64,000 bases of DNA from Pleurodeles waltl. Lineage: Eukaryota; Chordata; Amphibia; Caudata; Salamandridae. Below the pieces are notes generated by a model, which was given only the letters and a program-made list of their open reading frames with translations, had not been told where the DNA came from and searched no databases. Of this stretch, positions 10,516 through 21,340 are shown in pieces. Position 1 is the stretch's first letter. Each line of letters opens with the position of its first letter. The stretch covers positions 777,305,138 to 777,369,137 of the forward strand of contig NC_090438.1 in NCBI RefSeq assembly GCF_031143425.1, read 5' to 3'. Made by a program: the position numbers and the translations under genes.

Positions 10516-11615
10516 ATGCAATCCTCTCAAGTGAATGAACCTTTTACCAACATGTCCCCAGGTGAGGGTCCCTCTCACCGTACCCTTCCCCCTGGGGTGG
10601 ACGCTTTATTTTCACAGGCTATTTCTCACGCTTTAGCCCCTCTTAGGGATACTGTAGCTAAACTTACTGAACAGGTGTCCAGGGGTACGGGCATGTTTGG
10701 TGTGACGGGAGCGGAGGGTGATTCCTCTACCCTTTCGGCTCCCAGGAAAATGCGCAAGCGCGACGCGGGGCACCTGGAGGATGGTGAGTTTTTATCCAAC
10801 CCCAAGAGTGCGCGCGCGCATAAGCGCTTACCCTCCCGGGAGGGCCGTTTGCCCGGGGTAATGGGTGACATGCTTCACCACCTATGGAACCCTGATTTGG
10901 GATCCCCTAAAGGCTTCATGGGAGGTTCAGATGAGGACTCATCATCTTTGGATGACGACTCAGGTCGCCCTTGGCGTCCTGGTGCTACCCTACCAGATCC
11001 TTCGGATCACGGCGATTCTGACTCCGATATGTTTGAACCGGAGGGTATCTACCATCCGCGTTCCTCGGAGTGACGTCCAGACCACAAGGTAGCGGAATAT
11101 GTCGCCAGCAAAATTAGGCAACCTCTGGACAAAGAGGTGCGAGCTCGTCTACGGGCGGAGTGCCCACGCCCGTCTTTATCGGATAAGGTCGCTTTTACGC
11201 CTGACATTGACCCTAAAATGTGTACGTTTATTGCCAAGTATACCAAGGATCCCAAAAAAAGGGATTGATCGCTCCTGGAGGGCATGCCAAGATGAACTTC
11301 TTGATGTGTTAGGTCCCCTCACACAGATTATTCAATTAGCGGAGCGTGCCAAGCAAGCAAACACTCTCCTTCAGACAGACATCATAGCAGGATGGGCTCA
11401 GAGAGCTGTTTGTCTCCGGGGCAACGCGAACTGTGCCATCTCTGCAGAAAGACGCAGGTCTTTATTGATCAAAATCGACCCCAAGTTAGGGGAACTGTCT
11501 AACTCAGAGGCAGGGGCTGTTGCCCAAGGCAATTTATTTGGCGTCCCTTTTGTGAAAGAGTTAGGAAAATTTGTGGCTACTTTTTCAGCTTTGGATAAAA
11601 GCACAATCTTTAATC
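10516..11615 (+). pseudogene. DIRS gag-like ORF1, one stop and one frameshift
   Basis: The ORF starts with ATG at 10516 and encodes a Ser/Pro-rich N-terminus, a basic patch (RKMRKRDAG), and an acidic Asp/Ser-rich stretch. A TGA at 11071-11073 interrupts it. Reading continues in the same frame to an A-run near 11253-11259, where a one-base shift moves it to the next frame. The remainder encodes the conserved gag-like block DELLDVLGPLTQIIQLAERA and AQRAVCLRGNANCAIS, ending at the deletion joint near 11615. Family function is nucleoprotein formation with the genomic RNA. The long open frame that continues past 11615 is not gag. Confidence 0.82.
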
Positions 11616-12932
11616 TTCCTAGGGTTTCTAGTGGATTCCCGATCGGCGTCTCTCAGTCTCCCGACGACGAAGATTTCCAAGATAAAGAAGGAACTGAGAA
11701 AAGTCCTTCGACGAGACCAGATTTCACTACGTCAGTTAGCCAGAGTGGTCGGCCTGCTTTCCTCTTCGATTCAGGCCATTTTTCCTGGTCCCCTACACTA
11801 CAAAGCCCTGCAACGCTTGAAAGCGTTTCACCTTCGCCGAGGGGTGACGTACTCCGAGCTGATCTCCCTGTCTCAGGAGGCAAGGACGGAGTTGTTTTGG
11901 TGGCTGGACCACATGGAGGCATGGAATGGCAGGGCCATTTTTGGAGCAGCCCCGGATCTGGTGATCGAGTCAGACGCCAGTCGCCAGGGATGGGGGGCTC
12001 GTTGCGGGGACATCTCGTTCGGGGGTCGCTGTACCCCGCAGGAACTAACCATGCATATCAACTGCCTGGAGCTCCTGGCGGGATCATTTGCGATCAAATC
12101 TCTCACGAGAGACAAAGTCTCATGTGTAGTTCTACGGATGGACAATGTATCGGCAGTACAATACATAAATCGTCTAGGGGGGACAAGATCAAGAGCCCTA
12201 GCGGAACTAGCGAAAGATTTTTGGCATTTTTGCCTTCAACACCAAATCTCAGTCACAGCAGAGTATCTTCCGGGATCCCAGAATATCTGGGCAGACTGGA
12301 ATTCTCGGTTTCTCCAGGATCCCAGCGATTGGCGACTACATCACTCGGTTTTTCAGGCGATCATGGATCGTTGGGGTCCCTGCTCAGTGGATCTCTTTGC
12401 GTCTCGTTGGAATGCTCAGCTTCCCCTATACTTCAGCTGGCGCCCGGATCCGGGAGCGGCGGCAGTAGATGCGTTTCTCCAACATTGGGGGACCCTTCAG
12501 GGTTATGCTTTTCCCCCGTTTCTTCTTATCCCGTGGGTTGCTGCTCAAGTTCGCCGCCAAGAGGCGACGGTGATTCTAATAACCCCCTGGTGGAGGTCAC
12601 AGGCGTGGTTCCCGACTCTGCTGGAACTCTCGTGCGAATGTCCTCTTCGCCTCCCGGATTTTCCCTCAATACTCCTGGATCCGTCGGGTTTCTGTCACCC
12701 TCTAGTCCTTCTAGGTCATCTTTCCCTCATAGCTTGGAAGATTTCCGGCATCGTTGGCAAGACAACCGACTTTTGCAGGAAGCTAATAACTTCATCGCAC
12801 AGGCCTGGGCCCCTGGTACATGCAAACGATATAGATCAGCATGGAATAGATGGTCTCGTTGGTGTGTGGGCAAACACTGCGATCCCATGGGGGCCAGTAT
12901 TACCGACATCATCAATTTCCTTGCAGAATTAG
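11616..12932 (+). pseudogene. DIRS pol: RT thumb, RNase H and DAM-like domain; RT palm missing
   Basis: The open frame starts inside pol. FLGFLVDSRSASLSLPTTK is the RT thumb or connection. RNase H follows, with LVIESDASRQGWGARCG, INCLELLAG, LRMDNVSAVQYINRLGG and LPGSQNIWADWNSRFL. After it, VDLFASRWNAQLPLYFSW marks the domain related to DNA adenine methyltransferases found in DIRS elements. The RT fingers and palm, including the YxDD box, are absent: gag sequence joins the thumb near 11610-11620. The 3' part overlaps the recombinase frame by roughly 200 bases, as in other DIRS elements. It cannot encode a working polymerase. Confidence 0.88.
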
Positions 12933-13687
12933 CAAAATCCGGCTAGGCGTATCGCACGATCAATTCTTTTCGTTCGGCCATCTCCGCGGGCCACCCTCCC
13001 CTGAACAATCTCCCGATCGGGGAGCATCCCTGGATATGTAAACTTCTTAAGGGTATTAGACTCTCCAGACCTCCACAACCCAGATATTCGGAGCTCTGGG
13101 ATGTGGACTTAGTTCTTAATCTTTTATCCTCTTGGCGGGACAACCAGTATTTGTCGACGAAAGAATTGTCAGCCAAATTAGCCATGCTTCTCTGCCTCAT
13201 TTCCTGTAAGCGAGTGTCAGATATCAGAGCACTGGATGTTTCCGCTCGAGTCTTTACTCCAGAAGGAGTCACGTTTACTATTGCAAGGAGGACAAAGACT
13301 AATACCAGGTCGGTATCCTATCCCGCTTTTCCTGATTCCCCGAAACTATCTGTGTTTAGATGTCTCAAAGTCTATGAGGAAGTGACCAGTTCTTGTAGAC
13401 CTCCAGGTGAGAATCAATTGTTGATTTCTATAAAGAGACCGTTCAAGGCGGTTTCTTCTCCTTCCATTGCCAGATGGATTCGATGGATTCTCTCTGAGGC
13501 AGGAATAGATATTCAAGTTTTTGGCGCCCATTCTACTCGGGGAGCTATGGCTTCCAAAGCCATACAAGTGGGGGGCGGATTAGAGGACATCATGCATGCT
13601 GCTGATTGGTCTTCAGATTCTACTTTTAAGAAGTTTTACTTTAAACCAATTCATGAAGCAGCCGCACTAGTGGTGAGTAAGCTTTGA
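12720..13687 (+). pseudogene. DIRS tyrosine recombinase, one in-frame stop
   Basis: The N-terminal SAM-like region (EANNFIAQAWAPGTCKRYRS) leads to a TAG at 12944-12946, after which the same frame continues to 13687. The catalytic domain has CKRVSDIRALDVS (first Arg region), the HxxR box in FGAHSTRGAMASKA, and STFKKFYFKPI with the nucleophilic Tyr. The enzyme integrates the circular DIRS cDNA. Apart from the TAG the catalytic residues look complete. The start is uncertain because the frame overlaps the end of pol. Confidence 0.88.
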
Positions 13688-13690
13688 ACT

Positions 13691-13790
13691 TGCATAATCC
13701 TCGCCTCCGGTCCTGTGATAGAATACGAAATTTCCTAGCTATCGTGAAGGAAAGTTTCAATTCTATTAAGGACACGGAGGCGACTATTAT
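13691..13790 (+). repeat. DIRS internal complementary region (ICR)
   Basis: 13691-13724 is the reverse complement of the element's left end and 13722-13785 that of its right end. The two share the triplet AAT at 13722-13724. In DIRS biology this region templates joining of the two ends into a circle. Confidence 0.93.
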
Positions 13791-14090
13791 CCCACCCACA
13801 TACATTACGCTGGTATGTTCCCTCCCGATTACATCTATCTGCGTAGCAAGGTAGTATACTTGCGTTTATACCTTTATTTATTATTATTCTGCTCATATTC
13901 TAATTTACATTAGGCAGCACTTGATTCAGATGTATTTACATTTTATATTTAAATGTATGTTAAGGTTCATGACTTTATTGCCTTCGGTATGTTTCTGTGT
14001 TCTATTGGATTAGCATCTAATTATACCTCTTTTGTAGGTTTCGAAACTACAACCAATTGACTCTACCAGGATTCCTTCCGCAGTGAAGTC
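13791..14090 (+). other. DIRS 3' non-coding region
   Basis: AT-rich sequence between the ICR and the right ITR; no coding or RNA signal recognised. Confidence 0.5.
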
Positions 14091-14268
14091 GAGGAAGTGT
14101 GACGCATTTCGGGATATTTATACCAACATGAAGGAGTGCACCTCATTGGATACTCGTTACCATGGCGGCGGGCTCATGGAACTTGTAGTTTTTTGTTCAT
14201 GTTTTGTTTGACTTTGAACTTGCTGTTTAATAAAAAGTGAAGAAAGATCTGCATAATCCTCGCCTCCG
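14091..14268 (+). repeat. DIRS right inverted terminal repeat
   Basis: Reverse complement of 9832-10010. It contains AATAAAAAG near 14228, a possible polyadenylation signal. The right tip 14269-14321 is unique to this end and is reproduced in complement in the ICR. Confidence 0.92.
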
Positions 14269-14321
14269 TGTCCTTAATAGAATTGAAACTTTCCTTCACG
14301 ATAGCTAGGAAATTTCGTATT

Positions 14322-16054
14322 AACCTACGTTTAAACGCCTAACAGCGAAAATAACAAAAGCTGTAAAATTTGTACATTTGTGGACCATGTGGCCGCCATT
14401 TGTATTGTGCACCAAGTTTTAATATGAGAAATTTAGCTTTCATATTCAATTTTATTAATGTGAGTTAGATGTGTGCAGAACAATAAATGCATGTTTAAAT
14501 TAGTTCTAACCTGTCATAAATAATGTTTATTTGCTTTGCATATTTGATTTGAATTGTAAGGTGCGCAATAGATTTATTATTGTATTGAATGTTTTTATGT
14601 GTATTAAGGCTTTTCTAGCTTGACCAGGGCCGAAAGATTCATTTTGCAGCAGTAATGTTAAATTATTTGTATATTCTGGCCCCTCTTACCTGAATTCTTT
14701 TCTTAGTATGTTAATGTGATGTTGAATGTCCTATTGTATTGATGGTAAGAAACATGTTTGTTATTAATAATGGTGCAATATTTGTTCTAGCAGTTGAACA
14801 AGACAGAAAACTCATGATTTCTATGGGAAACAGGTTTAGTTTCTTGAGAGAAGAACCCAATGTTGCAAGTTATTAAAGAATGTAATATTTTGTTGGAACT
14901 GTTTAAAATCATTGAAGTGACAATTCACATTTGCTGAGAAAATTCGGAATAGTTGTATAATTGGTGGTGTCATCAACAGCCATTGGGCACCGAATTTGAC
15001 GTCCGAAGTGAGACCACCCGAAGGACCAATGAATGGATCATGCATATTTCTGCTTTAGTGAGAAACTTTGAAATTTTAAAGTCAGTCTTCTCCCCTGCCT
15101 CAAAGCTGTTCAGAATTTTGTTGGAGTCCATCTATTTCTGTTCGCTGTCACCCTCTGTTTCTTTAAGTCCCCAGATGAGTTTTCTCATCTTAGTCTAATT
15201 GCCCTAGTTAGTTATGTTGTTCAGTGTTAATATGTCCAACTAATTCTGAACTGCTGATTCATCCTATGTGCAGCCTCTGTTTTGCACTGTCCCGATGCTG
15301 CTGTCAGCTGACGCATGATAAAGTGACCACTCTTGACAATTAAACACTTCTGTGTGCTGTCCCATGAGGAGAGGTAGAACTAAATGTGGTTTATTGTTTC
15401 CTTTTCAGTTAGATAATAACACCAATGTAATTTTATAGTGAGTCACCATAGAAGTCTTTTTTCAGTTTAAAAAAAAAAAATTATTGTTGCTTTTGCCCGC
15501 ATGTGTTAGCCCGTCCCCACATATGCAAGTCCTAATCTGTGTTAGTGACAAGAATGGCCCAGCCCTTAAACCTGAAATTTGAAATTATTTTTTAAAACTG
15601 TATTTAGATGATTTATTGATGTCACCATCTTCCGTTGTGAAGTCTAATAATAAAGTGCATATTGTGTTGTTGCTAATCTAGATTATTCTTTTGGAGTGTT
15701 TAATAGTATTGATGTTCACTAGGTTCAATCTTTTCCGACGTTTTGGTCAATTTATTGTTTTTATGTATGTTTATAACTTAGTTTTGCGCACCATATATGT
15801 GACATTAATTTTGAGACTGTAATAAAGTTTTTAAACTTTATTCGGTTTGGTGTTTGATTTAGTGTTAAATTGTTCATGGTGTTTAGAATTGTATAATGTC
15901 ATTGATTTGTGATTGAGTGATTCTGACTACTAGACTCTTTGCCAAGTCCAAAGATCTAGTCGGCCTCGATAGGTGAGAAGGCGTCTCACCTGCAGATGTG
16001 TGGTTTCTGAACCAGAAGTGGGGAGAAGATTCTTCCAGGTGCAGCGTGCCAACA
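14322..16054 (+). repeat. ERV 5' LTR, remainder
   Basis: The LTR resumes with AACCTACGTTTAAACGCC, aligning to the 3' LTR from 24369 onward, and ends in GTGCCAACA at 16054. AATAAA at 15821-15826 is a candidate polyadenylation signal; the 3' LTR equivalent is mutated. The 3' LTR has about 125 bases near 24500-24620 with no counterpart here. Alignment and boundaries are by eye. Confidence 0.85.
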
Positions 16055-16058
16055 GTTT

Positions 16059-16080
16059 TGGTAGCAGAGCTATGGTTTTG
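16059..16080 (+). promoter_or_regulatory. ERV primer-binding site, initiator tRNA-Met type
   Basis: TGGTAGCAGAGCTATGG starts four bases after the LTR. It resembles the complement of the 3' end of vertebrate initiator tRNA-Met (TGG plus TAGCAGAGGATGG), differing at a few positions. The tRNA match comes from memory of the tRNA sequence and needs an alignment. Confidence 0.6.
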
Positions 16081-17211
16081 TCTCGTTAGGAGGAGAGATC
16101 GAATTTTCCCACACTGTGAGTTGCTTTTGGTGTAGTGTTGGGATTGATGAAATTCCAGTGTTGTATCACAAGTGTACAGTATGATTTCGAGTAGGGTTTG
16201 CACTTGCAATGCTTTAGCAAATTGTGGTGAAGCGTGACGTAAGAAGTGAATTGGAAGTCGGCGTAATACAGGTAATTGAGTAGGGAGTTTGCATACTCCA
16301 AGTAAGATAGTGGGGAGTTGGCGTACTCCAGGTGAATGTTGCACTTTTTGCTCCAAAATTGCCCACATGGTTGTTGTTGTTAATGGGTGCTGCGAAGCAT
16401 AAGACTCTGGAGTATTGTACAAGTGTATGGCGACACTTGGTTCATTTATTGTCTACATTGAGGTGTTGGTCGATTGAGCGCTGTCATCAATACCAGTAGA
16501 TTCCCCTTGAGTGTGTGTTGTTGATTGGTATCAGGTGAATCCTCAGTGCACCAGGAGAATCCGTACCAATCAGAGTGGGTTTGCGGGTCAAATCTTACTT
16601 GTGTTTGTGAGAAAGCCATAGCTGGAAGAGTAGCTTTTTGTGTGAAAGGCTACACTCTAAAGTTCTGTACAGCTTTCTAAGCATTTGAGTCCTACCTGTA
16701 GTGAGCAGACAGGTTTGTTTTTGTGACCGCAATATTTGCATGTAGGTTTTGCATCAGAGGTGTATGAGAAGTCTCAGCTGCTGAGTAAAGTGAGTGTGAC
16801 GTGAGTTGTTCAGCACTGGGATATGTCAGTCGGTGAGGAAATCTACGCATATATTGATGGACAACGCTGCACTGTGTATGTTAAGAACAGCTTGTAAAAA
16901 GGATTGTGGGACTGAAAACTATTTCCTAGTTTCATAGATATTGTGTTTGTGAATTAGATTTGTGTAAAAATGAAGTTTTTTTTAAAGCTTTAAGGAGTGC
17001 ATTGAGAGGAGATTTTTTTATTTCAGTTAGGAAGGTGAGTCTACTCCACCTGAGGGTACACCAGCAATCGAAGTGATGAAGGAGAGAAGATTTTCAACAT
17101 GTCTCTGTGTAAATCAGTGGTGCAAAATAACTGAGAAGTAGGGTACCTTAGCTTTTCCTTGTTACGGATCTTTTAATTTGAGAATTTTAGAGAATTTGAG
17201 GAGGGTGTTGT
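16081..17211 (+). other. ERV leader
   Basis: An untranslated leader of about 1.1 kb separates the primer site from the gag remnant. It is TG-rich, without a long open frame. No splice donor or packaging structure could be assigned. Confidence 0.5.
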
Positions 17212-17880
17212 ATGAGTCAAAACCCCTTACTATACAAAGCACTTGCCATTTGGGAATTAGTTTCGAGACAGAAAGAGGCTCAGAAATTTGAAAGGAGAAC
17301 AAGGAAAGCAGATAAGACACTAGCAGAAGCTAGATGGGATGCAGAGCAGAGAATGTGGAGAGCAGATACATTATACGCAGTGAAGCTGTTTCCAGCAACT
17401 GCACAGGAAGGTGATGGAAGTGTTAAGCCTAAAGCCAAAACGAAATCTGAGGAAGTTGTAGAACAGAAATTGGGGGAAAATAAAAGGGTAGCAGCTGTCG
17501 AGAGTGATTCGGATTATAACTCTGAATAGTCCCCCACCATATAATGCAGTTGAATCAATGAATCAGAATGTAGTTCCAAGTGTTGCCACAGCCCTAGCTG
17601 CTCAAAGCCAGGTCCAGATGATTCCAAATCTGCCTACTGCTAATATTGCCCAGGTGCCAGCAGTTTAGCCAACACCTCCAAATGTTAGTACAGTTCAGAA
17701 TGGCCCAGTTCCAGTAATGTCACAGCCAATGCAGAATTCAGGAATGCCTCAGTTTGAATCCACACCTACTGCATAGACACCTGCACAGTATGTGAACCAG
17801 AGACAGACCATGCCTATGTATTCCCCGTTGCAGACACCACAGAATGTTGCTCAGAAACAGTAAAATCAAACTTTTGGTAC
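17212..17880 (+). pseudogene. ERV gag remnant
   Basis: A short open frame of 105 codons encodes a charged, coiled-coil-like segment rich in Arg, Lys, Ala and Glu, followed after a TAG by a proline- and glutamine-rich stretch with several stops. Position between the leader and pol, and the composition, suggest a matrix-to-linker part of gag. No capsid major homology region or nucleocapsid zinc knuckle is seen. The downstream gag and the front of pol are gone, replaced by the repeat at 17895-18541. The gag call rests mainly on position. Confidence 0.5.
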
Positions 17881-17894
17881 AGTATTAACTGGCT

Positions 17895-18541
17895 ACCTGA
17901 CGTCAGTGAGATGCAAGGTAGGCATTCCCATCTAAAAAATGGTGCTAAACCCATAGCCCCATGTTTATCCCCCCATGCTAAAATGACGCACGGGTGGGTG
18001 GAGGGGACCTCTGGACCCATGGAAAGGGTCCACAGGTGCCCTCCTCAAGCCACAGGAGCACCTCCGTCCGCACCAGAGGGACAACGGAGCATGGGGGACC
18101 CCATCCCAGGTGAGTAGGGTAAGTATACGTAAGTATTTTTTTTTATTGAAGTGCCATAGGGGGCACAACTTGGGGCCCCCTGCATGGCACAGGTTGCAAT
18201 GGCCATGCCAAGGGGACCCTTGTCCCCTGTGCTGGCCATTGGGGTGGTGGGCATGACTCCTTTCTTCATGTGGTATGGATGGTTTTGCGTCAGAAAATAA
18301 TGCTAGGCTAGTTAGAGCCATTTTTTGCCTCTAAGCAGCCTAACCCCCTTCTCCCATACCGCCACCCCCACCCGGATAACATCATTTTTTTTTACGCTAG
18401 CCCACCCTTCGTGCCGGATTGCGCGATTCCATAAATTTGGCGCCCAACAGGCATCCTTGAATGGTTCAAGCCTGCGCTATATATTTTGACGCAAATATTG
18501 CACAAACGCAGTTTTGCATCAAAAAGTATAAATATGGGCCT
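17895..18541 (-). mobile_element. MITE-like repeat replacing ERV gag-pol junction
   Basis: Read on the minus strand the repeat begins GGCCCATATTTATAC next to TAA, and contains a short hairpin with GCAAAACTGCG/CGCAGTTTTGC-type arms. The other end (near 17895) has no matching terminus, so the copy is truncated or rearranged. It has no coding signature. It lies exactly where capsid, nucleocapsid, protease and the first two thirds of RT should be. Confidence 0.55.
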
Positions 18542-19164
18542 TAGAGTCTATGATCATGTTATTTCAGTCTGCTTCAGTACAGTACATTGATGACCTGATG
18601 GTTGTGTCCATTACAAGTGAAACTTGCAGACAAAATACTATAGCGTTATTGAATCGTTTGGGTGAAAACAAACACAAGGTTTCCCATGCTAAGTTACAGT
18701 ATTACCAGAAATAGCTAAAGTATTTGGGTCACCAAATTGAGAAAGTTGTGAGGAAAGTGTCCCGAGAAACAGTTGCAGCAATTACGCAAATTAATCCCCC
18801 AGTCACACAGAGAGATGTCATAATGGTTTTGGGCATGGTGAGCTGTTGTCGCCAATGGATTCCGAATTTTTCTGTAATTTCCAAACTGTTGCAGAAGTTG
18901 ACACACAAGGAAGTCACAGACCCCTTCAACGAAGAATGCATGAAAGTTTTCACTGAGTTGAGAGAAAGTGTGTGCAGAGCTCCAGCTTTGGGAATGCCTG
19001 ATTACACAAGAGGTCTTGCTCTGTTTTGTCATGAAGATGATGGTTGTACTCTTTCTGTTTTGACGCAGTCGCGTGGAGGAACAAACAGGCCAGTGACATA
19101 TTTTGCAGCCTGTCGCTGCTGCTTTGACCAGCTGTTTAAAAGCTGCGTGCAGCACGGGTGTTAG
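18542..19164 (+). pseudogene. ERV pol: reverse transcriptase C-terminal part
   Basis: Reading begins just before the catalytic box QYIDDLMVVS and continues through LLNRLGENKHKVS, a stop near 18714, then YLGHQIEKVVRK and the thumb/connection (SCCRQWIPNFSVISK, PALGMPDYTRGLALFCHED, VLTQSRGGTNRPVTYF). This block order is that of gammaretrovirus-like (class I) reverse transcriptases. The fingers and most of the palm are missing. At least one stop and a terminal frameshift are present. No active product is expected. Confidence 0.82.
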
Positions 19165-19318
19165 CATAAATCAATGCGAAGACATTGTGAAGGGACACCA
19201 TTTAATTGTTTATGTCCCACACTCAATTGAAGTTCTCAAAAACCCAATATTTGACCAATTCCCATCTTACTCATTATGAGTTTTTGATCCTTGGGTCAGC
19301 CAATGTAACTTTTAAGAG

Positions 19319-19678
19319 GTGTGCGGTTTAAACCCTGCCACGTTATTGCCTGTCAATGTGAATGATCCAAATGATGGTAGTGAAATGGAGCATGACTGCC
19401 TCAATGTCACTGAACTGTTCACCAAACCCAGACCTGATATTCAGGATACTCCTTTAGAGGAGAATGATCAAGTTGTCTTTGTTGATGGTTCCTGTTTAAG
19501 AGACAGTGAAGGTACCCTGAGAGCTGGATATTCAGTTTGCACCCTCTCAGAAGTGGTCAAAGCCTCATGGCTTCAAGGAGTCGTTTCTGCCAAAGTAGCT
19601 GAATTGGTTGCTCTTACAAGAGCATGCTGCGTATCAGAGCAGCTCAAAATTACAATATTCACATATAGTTAACAAGGA
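19319..19678 (+). pseudogene. ERV pol: RNase H fragment
   Basis: VVFVDGSCLRDSEGTLRAGY matches the first catalytic Asp motif of retroviral RNase H. AKVAELVALTRAC contains the conserved Glu. The domain is cut by a stop soon after, and the remaining acidic motifs are not clearly readable. It lies in the expected place between RT and integrase. Confidence 0.75.
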
Positions 19679-21340
19679 TTTGGCATTGTGCACAACTTTG
19701 GGAAGTTATGGCACCAGCGAGGTTTCATGATCTCGTCAGGATCACCCATTTGAAATGGGGAGGAAATTTATAATTTATTGAATGCCTCAGTTACCTGAGA
19801 AGATTGCAGGTTGTTAAGTGTATAGCTCATCAACGGTTGAATGATTATGTATCGCTGGGCAATGCTTATTGCATCACCTTAATGAAGAGTGGAGTAGTGG
19901 AAGTGACACCAGTGAGACAAATCAAAATTTCCTGAAGTCATTTGTTGATATCTGGGATGAACTTAAGAGGTTGCATGAGGAGGCACAGATGAAGAACACA
20001 GAGTTGGATAAAAGCAGGTGGTATTCAAAGAGAGGGAGATGATGTTTGGATTTCAAATGAAGTTGTGTTGCCAGATTGTTTGTTGAATTAGATGGCTAGG
20101 TATTATCATGGTCAGGTTCATCTCGTAGAGATGCAATGATTCGCACATTCAAACAAACATGGTACAACCCCAGAGTTAGATTGATTGCAGTTTGTCACAG
20201 ATGTGTTACATGCTAACAAATTAATGTTGGGAAACGCTCAGTGGTTAATTTGAGCCACATAAGCAAATCGGGAGGTTCATTTAACAGAATGCAACTTGAT
20301 TTCATTGAGATGCGTGCCTGTAATGGATTGAAGTATGTATTGGTCATTGTTTGGTGTTCTCCCATCGTATGGATGCTTATCCAACACGTAAGAATGATAG
20401 TCTCACTGTAGATTTCTTTGGAATCAGATCGAGGAACTCATTTTAATAATGAGATTATAAAGTTGCTGTGTGCAGCACTGAACATTGAACAAAAATTGCA
20501 TTGCAGTGTCAGACCAGAGGCATCTGGATTGGTGGAACAAATGAATGGAACACTAAAAGTTCGATTGGCAAAGGTTTGTGCCTCTCCAGTGTTGAAATGG
20601 CGTGATGCATTGCCATTTGTCCTGATGAACATGTGTAGTACCCCTGACAGGAAGACAGGATTGTCTCCCCACAAGATTCTAATGGGTCTTTCAGTGAGGC
20701 TACCAGAAGTACCTGCAAATGCACTTGTGAACTTAACAGATGACTTAGTGCTGGATTATTGCAAAGGTCTAGCTGATGTGGTTTGCTCTTTGTCTCATCA
20801 GGTTGAAGCAGCCACAGTTCAAATGCACAAAGAACAGTGTCATAGCTTGAAAGCTGGAGATTGTGCTTTAATAAAGAAGCAGGTGAGGAAGACTTGCTTA
20901 GAGCCAAGGTGGAAAGGACAGTTTAAAGTTATCTTGGTGCTGACAACAGCTGTGAAGTGTGCTGGTCCTCCGAACTGGATCCACACAAGCCATACACATA
21001 AAGTTCTGTGTCCACTCCAAAACATAGAGTCTGATCCCACAAGAGCAAATGCTGATGAAGAAGGGGTTCAGCTTGATCAAGCTGTGAGGATGGAACTGGT
21101 GGCTAAAACAGAAAGTGTGCAACTTGGTAAAGGTGCAAACAGCCTGCATGCAGACAAGAGTGCAGGAGAGCAAAGTCAAAGTCAACTGATTCCTGTCAGT
21201 ACAGCAAAAATTGCAAAAGCAGTTGCACCCAAAAGAAAAACAGTGAAAGGAGAAATTGGCCTGCAGTTGCACATGAACTGGCTGCTGATAAACTCCCATC
21301 AATAACAGAAGCAGTCGAAGAGGAAAATCAAAGTGAATAA
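19679..21340 (+). pseudogene. ERV pol: integrase
   Basis: The zinc-binding end is recognisable as CHRCVTC near 20200. The first catalytic Asp is in MQLDFIEMRACNGLKY (about 20290), the second in ESDRGTHFNNEII (20420), and the Glu region reads SGLVEQMNGTLKVR (20530). The C-terminal part up to 21305 (DCALIKKQVRKTCLEPRWKG) resembles the retroviral integrase SH3-like domain. Upstream of 20418 there are many stops; 20418-21305 is open for 295 codons. The enzyme would insert proviral DNA into the host chromosome; this copy is not functional. Confidence 0.82.

Larger units (their letters stand above)
9818..14321 (+). mobile_element. DIRS retrotransposon, near-complete ends, RT core deleted
   Basis: This 4.5-kb element has inverted terminal repeats (9832-10010 and 14091-14268), gag, RNase H/methyltransferase-like and tyrosine recombinase regions, and an internal complementary region (13691-13790). 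There is no ordinary target duplication. Instead ATT is present at both outer junctions (9818-9820 and 14319-14321), and its complement AAT lies at the centre of the internal complementary region (13722-13724). This is the arrangement expected from a circular intermediate with a three-base crossover. Ends look identical by eye, pointing to a recent insertion, but the coding part lacks the reverse transcriptase palm. Confidence 0.92.

Noticed and set aside
11099..12946. A 615-codon open frame as one DIRS protein
   Set aside because: Only its first part is gag-like and its last part recombinase-like. The middle is an out-of-frame shadow of the RNase H region, opened by the RT deletion.
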